Assembly: GCA_903946925.1 (NCBI GenBank)
Contig: CAJAXK010000366.1
Coordinates: 1-36,045, forward strand
DNA: 36,045 bases
Reading direction: 5' to 3'
Origin: an uncultured Bacteroidales bacterium
GTDB lineage: Bacteria; Bacteroidota; Bacteroidia; Bacteroidales; UBA4417
Both the position numbers and the translations under genes were made by a program. The number at the start of each line of letters is the position of its first letter. Positions within the stretch are counted from its first letter, which is position 1. The notes under the pieces are model-generated. The model searched no databases, was not told the DNA's origin, and was given only the letters and a program-made list of their open reading frames with translations. This document shows positions 11,133 through 18,754 of the stretch, one piece after another.

Positions 11133-11283
11133 GAGTCCAATCCGAAAAGTCTTTTTTCGCCACAAAGGCACAAAGCATCTAAGTTTCACTAAGTTTATTG
11201 CATTGAATGACAATGCTTTGTGAACCTTTGTGCCATTGTGTCTTAGTGGCGTTTCTTCAATTTTTGGTTATCGGATCGGACTT
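11133..11283. mobile_element. MITE-like element, copy 1
   Basis: Ends GAGTCCAATCCGAAAA... / ...TTATCGGATCGGACTT (imperfect inverted repeats); flanked by direct repeat AAAGAT at 11127-11132 and 11284-11289; internal sequence homologous to copy 3. Confidence 0.75.
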
Positions 11284-11309
11284 AAAGATACTTTTTGTAT
11301 TTTTACAGC

Positions 11310-11894
11310 ATGAATTTTCCCGAACCCGGATTATACCATATCTATAACAGAGGCAATAATAAACAGCCAATATTCTTTGGCGATAACGACTACGTGCATT
11401 TTGTTTTACTTTGCCAGAAATATATTGCTAATCGGTGCCAAATAATAGCATGGTGCCTTATGCCCAATCATTTTCATTTTATGGTTGAAGTAAATAATGT
11501 AAGTCTTGAACCAATTAAATGGGGAGGAAACCTTATGCCTTACATATCCAATGGGTTTCAATTACTGCAAAGCAGCTATTCCAAAAGGATTAATTTCAGG
11601 GAAAACAGGACAGGCAGTTTATTCCAACAAAAAACAAAATCAAAATTGCTTGAAACCAAAAACTATGCACTTACTACGTTTTGGTATTTGCATCAAAATC
11701 CAATGAAAGCTTCATTGGTCAAAAATATTTTGAATTGGGAGTACTCATCGTACAAGGAATATTGTGGCTTGCAAAGCGAAAATTTAAGTAATGTTGCTTT
11801 GGGCAAACAAATTTTAAACTTATCGGAAATAGATTTTAAGTCGGCAGAAATGATGGAATTAAGTGAAAAAGAAATAGAAAACATTTTTTTATAA
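11310..11894 (+). CDS. REP-associated tyrosine transposase (RAYT, Y1/HUH family)
   Basis: HIYNRGNNKQPIFFGDNDYVHFVLLCQKY ... IAWCLMPNHFHFMVEV (HUH motif HFH); ORF track starts at TTG 11295, ATG at 11310 more likely. Confidence 0.88.
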   Translation: MNFPEPGLYHIYNRGNNKQPIFFGDNDYVHFVLLCQKYIANRCQIIAWCLMPNHFHFMVEVNNVSLEPIKWGGNLMPYISNGFQLLQSSYSKRINFRENRTGSLFQQKTKSKLLETKNYALTTFWYLHQNPMKASLVKNILNWEYSSYKEYCGLQSENLSNVALGKQILNLSEIDFKSAEMMELSEKEIENIFL

Positions 11895-11916
11895 CTATTT
11901 GGCGTTTCAGCAAGTA

Positions 11917-11977
11917 AGTGTCAGACACCCTTTGGGTGTGCAGACACTATACTGACACCCGTTGGGTGTGCAGACAC
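11917..11977 (+). repeat. Two REP-like hairpin units downstream of the RAYT
   Basis: Unit 1 AGTGTC-AG-ACACCC-TTT-GGGTGT-GCA-GACACT (11917-11948); unit 2 ACACCC-GTT-GGGTGT-GCAGACACT (11955-11978); same motif inverted at 11046. Confidence 0.8.
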
Positions 11978-11996
11978 TAAAGCAAGGTCAGTGACA

Positions 11997-12743
11997 CTAA
12001 AGCAAAGCACGCAGTTTTTTATACCCTTCGGCGCTTGCCCTTATTTTTGCGCCACATTTAAGTGTAACTAAATGGGTATCTTTTGTATAAGGCTCAATGG
12101 CAGCTATTTGCGACAAATTGATAATTGAACCTCGGTGGATACGAACAAAGTTATTATTTGGTAAATGTTCTTCAAAGAATTTCATTGTCTTTTCCTTCAG
12201 GTGATTGCCAAGTTCGGAATAAATCATCACATAATCGTCGGCTGACTCTATATACCAAATCCTATCAACAGGAATTACTGTTACTTTGGATCCCAAACGG
12301 GTTACGATCCGGTCCAAAATACCTCTTGTATCCTGGGCATTTTCTTTTAAAGCAACAACAGGGTTTTCAGTTGTTTTTTCAGCTGTTATTCTTGCCAAAG
12401 CTTTATTAACGGCATTTTCAAACCGTTCTTTGGAAAAAGGCTTGAGAAGATAGTCCACTGCATTTCTCTCAAATGCTTTGATCGCAAATTGATCGAAGGC
12501 GGTAGCAAAAATAATTGCCGGTGAATAATCGAGTACTTCCAGTAACTCAAAACCATCCAGTTTTGGCATCTGAATATCGAGAAACAGCAATTGCGGCTTA
12601 TACTGTTGAATTTGCCTAAGCGCTTCGAAACCATCTCCACATTCGGCAACAATGTTCAACTGTTCAAAATCGGATGCATAGCGTCTTACAATTTCTCGGG
12701 CCAGGGGCTCATCATCGATTATTATTGTAGATATTGTAGTCAT
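11997..12743 (-). CDS. LytTR-family response regulator
   Basis: Receiver domain (IIDDEPLAREIVRRYASD, LLFLDIQMPKLDGFELLE, KPFSKERF) plus C-terminal LytTR domain (FVRIHRGSIINLSQIAAIEPYTKDTHLVTLKCG). Confidence 0.95.
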   Translation of the reverse strand: MTTISTIIIDDEPLAREIVRRYASDFEQLNIVAECGDGFEALRQIQQYKPQLLFLDIQMPKLDGFELLEVLDYSPAIIFATAFDQFAIKAFERNAVDYLLKPFSKERFENAVNKALARITAEKTTENPVVALKENAQDTRGILDRIVTRLGSKVTVIPVDRIWYIESADDYVMIYSELGNHLKEKTMKFFEEHLPNNNFVRIHRGSIINLSQIAAIEPYTKDTHLVTLKCGAKIRASAEGYKKLRALL

Positions 12744-12781
12744 TGATGTTATTGTTTTTAAAATATTTTTTTTCGTAATTT

Positions 12782-13837
12782 TTATTCAACGACCTTGCCG
12801 GGTATGGTCAGTTCAACTTCAAAAACCTCATTTGATGAGCCAAATTTCAATAAATCGCTCCTTCCGTAAAGTGCCGACATGCGTTTGTTTACATTGTTCA
12901 ACCCGGTGCCTGTGCCTTTTAAAGGAACTGCATCCGGATCGAAGTTGTTGGTGATGGAGACAATCAGTTTGGATCCCTTACATTCTGCCTTAAGTTTGAT
13001 GGCACAAATGGTAAGCATTGTGTTTACACCATGCTTTACTGCATTTTCGAGCAATGGTTGAAGGATCATGGCTGGAAGCTGCATTTCACCACAGGCATTA
13101 TCAATCTCCTTTTCAACTTTAAGCCGATCAGAAAAACGGACTTTTTCGATATCTAAATACAATCCTGCGTGGTAAAGTTCGTCTTGAAGGGTATTCATGG
13201 TTTCGGTGCCAAGACTCAAAGAGTGGCGCATAAACTCCGAAAGTTTGATAATCATATCCTGAGCAGCCTGTGGATTGGAAAGGGTTAGCGCACTCACAGA
13301 GTTCAGACTATTGAACAAAAAATGTGGCCTGATCTGCGATCGCAACATTGAAAGTTCGGCTTCGCGTAGCATAGCTGAAAGGGAAGCTTCGTGTTCGGCT
13401 TGTTCCTGCATTTCTTCGAAACTAAGGATAAGAAAATCAACCGAAATAAGCAGCGAATATATTAGTACGCCAATAATTATCTTTACTACCACCGAATCGA
13501 AAAGGAAACTCACATACTGGGCATTGCCATCAAACAGGGTTCTGAGGATTGAAAAGGATAACAATTGCCAAATTACAATAGTAAAGGCACAAACTGTAAT
13601 TTGATAGGTTAGGTTCTTGATAAAGCCCTTACTCTGTTTTCCCGAAAAACGGACCATATACCATAACCCTACCCCAAAAAGGGCAAAAATGGAATTAGAA
13701 ACAATGCTGTCGGCAATAGCAACAATTAATTCCTGATTGTACAAACCATAAGATAACGCAAATTGGACAGCAGCAATTGCCATCCAAAATGCGAAATAAT
13801 ATAAGGTTAGGTTGCGGGCAAAAAATGATTTTTCCAA
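12782..13837 (-). CDS. LytS-like membrane sensor histidine kinase (His_kinase family)
   Basis: Hydrophobic N-terminus then LRSQIRPHFLFNSLNSVSALTLSNPQAAQDMIIKLSEFMRHSL and a HATPase region; adjacent to the LytTR regulator. Predicted start is TTG at 13837. Confidence 0.92.
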   Translation of the reverse strand: MEKSFFARNLTLYYFAFWMAIAAVQFALSYGLYNQELIVAIADSIVSNSIFALFGVGLWYMVRFSGKQSKGFIKNLTYQITVCAFTIVIWQLLSFSILRTLFDGNAQYVSFLFDSVVVKIIIGVLIYSLLISVDFLILSFEEMQEQAEHEASLSAMLREAELSMLRSQIRPHFLFNSLNSVSALTLSNPQAAQDMIIKLSEFMRHSLSLGTETMNTLQDELYHAGLYLDIEKVRFSDRLKVEKEIDNACGEMQLPAMILQPLLENAVKHGVNTMLTICAIKLKAECKGSKLIVSITNNFDPDAVPLKGTGTGLNNVNKRMSALYGRSDLLKFGSSNEVFEVELTIPGKVVE

Positions 13838-13850
13838 AGGGGGCGTGGGG

Positions 13851-13948
13851 ATTGCGGATTGCGGATTGCGGATTGCGGACTGCGGATTGCGGATTGGGGA
13901 TTGCGGATTGCGGATTGGGGATTGGGGATTGCGGATTGCGGATTGCGG
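13851..13948. repeat. Tandem heptamer array (ATTGCGG)14 with ACTGCGG/ATTGGGG variants
   Basis: 14 consecutive 7-bp units read directly; between the LiaF-like gene and the kinase start. Confidence 0.97.
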
Positions 13949-13956
13949 ATTTGCTT

Positions 13957-14715
13957 TTAAAAATTCTTCACTTCACCACCGCCAAAAATAGTTACCCCTT
14001 TTACGATAACAGTTTTATTGAGGTCAACTTGTGAAGAAATCCGTTTATCTGAATAACCGCCAAAGATATTAAAAACTTCAACCTTAACATTCCAGTCGGC
14101 AGGAACCAATAAGGTTGATCCTCCAAAAATAGATACAACTTCAATCACGGGCCTCTCCCCTACTGCAAATCCACAACGCGAAAGGTCAACCTTAGATCCT
14201 CCAAATGCTGCAACCAAGCGGCCACCTTTAAAATTAGATGTAACAACCTTACGTTCGCCACCGCCAAAAATGGCAACATCTTCAAAAAAGTCCTCACTGC
14301 CAACAGAATGGTTAAACATCCGTTGTTTGAAAATCCGTTTTTCGAAACGGGATGTGCCAAAAATCATCTTTAATCCTACCAAAATTATCAGAGCGGGAAA
14401 AAACAATTGCCATGTACTGAAAGGCATGTGGTAAAAGTTGACAAGCAAAAAGAAACTTCCTAAGCCAATTAATATCACACCCGACCAAAATGACTGCCGC
14501 CAGAAAATATTCACTGCCCCAATGGCAATCAAAAGCATTTCCCACGAAAAAACAATCCGGCTTACCGAGTGGGTCAAAAGCCCGGTATTGCTTGCAAGCA
14601 ATAACAAACCTGCGGCAATTATTATAACACCAAGCCCGGATGCTCTTCCTTTTACTCCTCTTTCAATTACAACTTTATCTTCGTTGTTATCGGTTTTGTT
14701 GAAATTGTATTCCAT
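13957..14715 (-). CDS. LiaF-like transmembrane protein
   Basis: N-terminal TM segments, C-terminal IFGGGERKVVTSNFKGGRLVAAFGGSKVDLSRC...VVSIFGGSTLLVPADWNVKVEVFNIFGGYSDKR beta-repeat typical of the LiaF/cell-wall-active antibiotic response family. Confidence 0.8.
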   Translation of the reverse strand: MEYNFNKTDNNEDKVVIERGVKGRASGLGVIIIAAGLLLLASNTGLLTHSVSRIVFSWEMLLIAIGAVNIFWRQSFWSGVILIGLGSFFLLVNFYHMPFSTWQLFFPALIILVGLKMIFGTSRFEKRIFKQRMFNHSVGSEDFFEDVAIFGGGERKVVTSNFKGGRLVAAFGGSKVDLSRCGFAVGERPVIEVVSIFGGSTLLVPADWNVKVEVFNIFGGYSDKRISSQVDLNKTVIVKGVTIFGGGEVKNF

Positions 14716-15000
14716 GGTTATTAAATTTAGGTTGTTTTAAAATTTAGTTGTTTGTTTTAATGAGGCAAAAGTATGTTGGTAACAGATTAAATGAAAGAGC
14801 AAATCGGTGAATGGCGGTTTTTGTTTGGGGAATGAGGTAGTGGGCTGGAAGAATGGGAAAGCAAAAGCAAAAAGCGGACACAAAAACAAATTGTAATAAA
14901 AGGTTATGCAGGATTTTGTAAAATGAAACGGACAAATCAAGAAACCGCTTGCAAAGGAAAAAGGAAGTATCTTCGCGGAGAATTGTTAACAAAAGTATTT

Positions 15001-15846
15001 ATGGCAACCATAGGGCGTTACAATGTGTTAAAAGTGTTGAGGGAAACCGGGAGCGGCTATTTTTTGGATGGTGGGGAACTTGGTGATATTTTGCTTCCGG
15101 GAAATAATGTACCATCGGCATTGGAAGTTGATGACCAAGTTGAGGTTTTTCTTTATTTCGATTCGGAAGACCGCATAATTGCCACTACCGATGACCCATA
15201 TTGTGAAGTTGGCGAGTTTGCCCTGTTAGAAGTAATAGAAGTGAACGAGATTGGTGCATTCCTGTATTGGGGATTACAGAAAGACTTGCTTGTGCCTTTT
15301 AGGGAACAGAAAGTTAAAATGGAACCAGGAAGTTGGCATGTTGTTCATGTTTACATCGATGGACAAACCAACCGGATTGCAGCATCGGCAAAAGTGGATA
15401 AATTCCTTGGAATCGAGCCTTTGTCATTTAAACCTGGCGACGAAGTACCCCTTTTCATTTATGGGCCATGCCCATTAGGGTTCAATGCAATTATCAACAA
15501 TACCCATTGGGGAATGCTTTATGGGAACGAGGTTTTTCAACCTTTGAATCGGGGCGAGCATATTAAAGGCTATATAAGTAAGGTACGCGAAGACGGAAAA
15601 ATTGACCTCAGCTTGTACCCTGCGGGTTTCAAAAAAACTAAAACCTCGGCTGAACTCATTGTGGAATATTTGAAAAGGAATGACGGATATATGCCTCTTA
15701 CCGATAAAAGTCCAGCCGATGCTATTTATGAAACATTTGGGATAAGCAAGAAAAATTTTAAAATGGCAGTTGGTGGGTTGTATAAAAATAAGGTGATTGA
15801 GATTGGGGAGAATGGGATAAGGATGATTCAGGAGATGGGGAAATAG
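15001..15846 (+). CDS. CvfB-like S1 RNA-binding domain protein
   Basis: IGRYNVLKVLRETGSGYFLDGGELGDILLPG..., EIGAFLYWGLQKDLLVPFREQ, C-terminal winged-helix-like DAIYETFGISKKNFKMAVGGLYK; start at ATG 15001 preferred over 14923. Confidence 0.85.
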   Translation: MATIGRYNVLKVLRETGSGYFLDGGELGDILLPGNNVPSALEVDDQVEVFLYFDSEDRIIATTDDPYCEVGEFALLEVIEVNEIGAFLYWGLQKDLLVPFREQKVKMEPGSWHVVHVYIDGQTNRIAASAKVDKFLGIEPLSFKPGDEVPLFIYGPCPLGFNAIINNTHWGMLYGNEVFQPLNRGEHIKGYISKVREDGKIDLSLYPAGFKKTKTSAELIVEYLKRNDGYMPLTDKSPADAIYETFGISKKNFKMAVGGLYKNKVIEIGENGIRMIQEMGK

Positions 15847-15860
15847 GGGTTGGGTTTTGG

Positions 15861-16011
15861 GTGGTCATTCGGTGGTCATTCAGTGGTTGATTGGTGGTCA
15901 TTCGGTGGTTGATTGGTTGTCATTCGGTGGTCATTCGGTGGTTGATTCGTGGTCATTTGTGGTTGATTCGTGGTCATTTGTGGTCATTTTGTGGTAATGC
16001 GTGGTCATTTA
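15861..16011. repeat. Degenerate tandem array of ~14 units, 10-11 bp (GTGGTCATTCG / GTGGTTGATTG)
   Basis: Read directly from the sequence between the CvfB-like gene and uvrD/pcrA. Confidence 0.95.
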
Positions 16012-16214
16012 TAGTTGCTTTTCGTTATTTTTGAATGATGGGGGGTTGAAATGATGTTTTTTTGTTTGTTGATAATACTATAATTTGTTTTCTGATAATG
16101 GCTTTTTATAGTTTTGATTTTGAAACCAATCACAATACACCCTGTTAATAAAAAATCTTCGTATTGCATAGCCATAAGGTTTAAATTTGCGCCTTACAAA
16201 AACAGCCACATATC

Positions 16215-18539
16215 TTGAGCCACAATATACTTGACGAACTTAACGAATCGCAGCGCAAAGCGGTTGAACGCATTGAAGGTCCAATAATGGTGATTGCCGG
16301 CGCGGGTTCTGGCAAAACCCGCGTGTTGACTTACAGGGTTGCCCACCTTATCAGCAAAGGCGTTGACCCATTTAATATACTTTGCCTCACTTTTACCAAC
16401 AAAGCTGCCCGCGAAATGAAGGACAGGATCGTAAAAATTGTTGGTGGCGAAGCCCGAAATGTTTGGATGGGGACTTTCCATTCCGTTTTTGCCCGCATTT
16501 TACGCATTGATGGGCATCTGCTTGGCTATCCCGCAAATTTCACCATTTACGATAGCGACGACAGTAAAAGCCTGATCCGCAATATTGTTAAAGAATTTGA
16601 ACTCGATTCGAAAGAATATGCACCCAACAATGTGCTTTCGCGAATATCGGCTGCCAAATCGAACCTTATAACCCCTGAAGATTATAATAATAATGCAGAA
16701 ATAATCGAACAAGACCGTCAAGCACGAAAACCTTCCATCGGGCAGATTTATACGCGGTACCAGGCACGGCTTTTCAAATCGGGAGCCATGGATTTCGATG
16801 ATTTGCTATTCAATACCAACGTTTTGCTTCGCGACCACGCCGAAATCCTTTACAAGTACCAGGATAAATTTAGGTACATACTCGTTGATGAATATCAGGA
16901 TACCAACTTTTCGCAGTACATTATTGTTAAAAAATTAGCTTCGCGATTCCTTAATATATGTGTTGTTGGCGACGATGCCCAGAGCATTTATGCTTTCCGT
17001 GGCGCAAACATCCAGAATATACTGAACTTCAGGAACGATTATCCTGAATACAAACTCTTTAAATTGGAGCAAAACTACCGCTCGACCCAAAACATTGTGA
17101 ACGCGGCCAATAGCATTATTGCCAACAATAAAGACCAGATACAAAAGGAGGTTTGGACCGAAAACGAGATTGGCCAACCGATTAAAATCATCAAAGCAAC
17201 GAGCGATACCGAAGAAGGCACCATGATTGCCAACGGGGTTTTCGAAACCAAAATGAACGAACAACTCCGCAACGATGCTTTTGCCATTCTTTACCGTACC
17301 AATGCCCAATCGCGTTCCATCGAGGAGGCTTTGCGCAGGCTGAACATCCCATACAGGATTTATGGTGGCTTATCGTTTTACAGCCGCAAGGAAATAAAGG
17401 ATTTGCTTGCCTATTTCCGCCTCGCGGTAAACCCACTTGATGAAGAAGCATTGCGCCGCATCATCAATTATCCGCACCGTGGCATTGGCGAAACCACCAT
17501 GCAAAAAATCACACTGCTTGCCGGGCAAGGCAACCTGCCCTTGTGGGATATAATTGCCAACCACTCCTCGTACCAATTAGGTTTAGGTGGAAGAACGGCA
17601 ACTGCCATCAATAATTTTGTTACCATGATTTTGTCGTTTGGCACCCAAATGCAGACGCGCAACGCATTTGAAATGGCCGAATCCATTGCAAAAGCATCGG
17701 GAGTGATAAAGGATATTGATGAGGACAAAACTGTTGAAGGGCAAGCCCGAATGGATAATATTGAAGCCTTGTTGAATGCGGTTCAGGAATTTACAGAGCG
17801 TGAGCCGGGCCCCGGCGAAGAAACTGGCGAGGTGCGGCATTTGGATCTTTTTATGCAGGAAGTTTCGTTGCTTACCGATCAGGACAATACTGATAAAGAG
17901 GATACCGACCGCGTTTCGCTGATGACCATTCACCAGGCAAAAGGGCTTGAATTTCCGTATGTATATATTGCTGGCCTCGAAGAAAACCTTTTCCCATCGT
18001 TTATGGCAATAAACTCAAGGGCGGACCTGGAAGAAGAACGCCGCTTGTTTTATGTAGCCATTACCCGTGCCGAAAAACGTGCCACCATTTCGTATGCCGA
18101 AAGCCGCTACAAGTGGGGACAACTTACGCTTTCGGAACAAAGCCGTTTTATTGATGAAATTGACGAGCGCTTTGTTGAGCGCCCTGCCCGTGCTAAATGG
18201 AACCGACTGACCGAAGATTTGCAAACCAAACAAGTAAAATCGGCTTATACCCCAAAACCAGCCAAACCTGTGCAAGGCCAGCCAGCAAAGCCCAGCCCTC
18301 CCCCACCGGGAAACTTAAAAAAAGTTGGCAGTTATCAAAAAGATGCGCCTACAGAACCTTTGGCTGGAAACGACGATTATGATAAAATACAGGTAGGGAT
18401 GACCGTTGAACACGGCTCTTTTGGAAGAGGGACAGTACAAAGCGTTGAAGGCTCAGGGCCAAACAAAAAGGCGACCGTAGCTTTTGAAAGTGTTGGGGTT
18501 AAGCAGCTTTTGTTGAGGTTTGCGAAGTTGAAGTATTAA
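16215..18539 (+). CDS. UvrD/PcrA-type ATP-dependent DNA helicase
   Basis: 774 aa, TTG start; GPIMVIAGAGSGKTRVLTYRVAHLI, ILVDEYQDTN, VGDDAQSIYAFRGA, LMTIHQAKGLEFPYVYIAGLEENLFP; PcrA-like C-terminal Tudor region. Confidence 0.97.
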   Translation: MSHNILDELNESQRKAVERIEGPIMVIAGAGSGKTRVLTYRVAHLISKGVDPFNILCLTFTNKAAREMKDRIVKIVGGEARNVWMGTFHSVFARILRIDGHLLGYPANFTIYDSDDSKSLIRNIVKEFELDSKEYAPNNVLSRISAAKSNLITPEDYNNNAEIIEQDRQARKPSIGQIYTRYQARLFKSGAMDFDDLLFNTNVLLRDHAEILYKYQDKFRYILVDEYQDTNFSQYIIVKKLASRFLNICVVGDDAQSIYAFRGANIQNILNFRNDYPEYKLFKLEQNYRSTQNIVNAANSIIANNKDQIQKEVWTENEIGQPIKIIKATSDTEEGTMIANGVFETKMNEQLRNDAFAILYRTNAQSRSIEEALRRLNIPYRIYGGLSFYSRKEIKDLLAYFRLAVNPLDEEALRRIINYPHRGIGETTMQKITLLAGQGNLPLWDIIANHSSYQLGLGGRTATAINNFVTMILSFGTQMQTRNAFEMAESIAKASGVIKDIDEDKTVEGQARMDNIEALLNAVQEFTEREPGPGEETGEVRHLDLFMQEVSLLTDQDNTDKEDTDRVSLMTIHQAKGLEFPYVYIAGLEENLFPSFMAINSRADLEEERRLFYVAITRAEKRATISYAESRYKWGQLTLSEQSRFIDEIDERFVERPARAKWNRLTEDLQTKQVKSAYTPKPAKPVQGQPAKPSPPPPGNLKKVGSYQKDAPTEPLAGNDDYDKIQVGMTVEHGSFGRGTVQSVEGSGPNKKATVAFESVGVKQLLLRFAKLKY

Positions 18540-18544
18540 ACTTT

Positions 18545-18746
18545 GAGTCCGCTCCGAAAACCCTTAAAAAAAGAAAACCACAGAGGCACAGAGGACACAG
18601 AGGCACACAGAGTGTTGTTAATCAGTACTATAAACTTTGTGAACTTAGCGAAGCGGTATCACGAATTCCTTTTAAAACAAGCAATTATGAGTACACTTAG
18701 AGGTTTTGTGCCTTTGTGGCAAAAAAAGACTTGTCGGATTGGACTC
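18545..18746. mobile_element. MITE-like element, copy 2 (inverted relative to copies 1 and 3)
   Basis: Ends GAGTCCGCTCCGAAAA / TTGTCGGATTGGACTC; flanked by direct repeat AACTTT at 18539-18544 and 18747-18752; right end reverse-complemented matches the left end of copy 1. Confidence 0.8.
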
Positions 18747-18754
18747 AACTTTGG

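Noticed and set aside
11133-11283. Idea that the adjacent RAYT mobilises the MITE-like elements
   Set aside because: MITE copies 1 and 2 carry 6-bp target duplications and TIRs, while HUH/RAYT chemistry does not generate target duplications; adjacency is probably coincidental.
13777-14034. Plus-strand ORF with repeated GLRIADC-type peptide
   Set aside because: Product of the 7-bp tandem array being open in several frames; overlaps kinase and LiaF-like genes antisense.
13851-16011. Possible CRISPR arrays at the two tandem-repeat regions
   Set aside because: Units are 7 and 10-11 bp, contiguous, without spacers; no cas genes in the window.
16500-18275. Numerous minus-strand ORFs within the UvrD/PcrA gene
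   Set aside because: Antisense to a confidently identified 774-aa helicase; no independent support.
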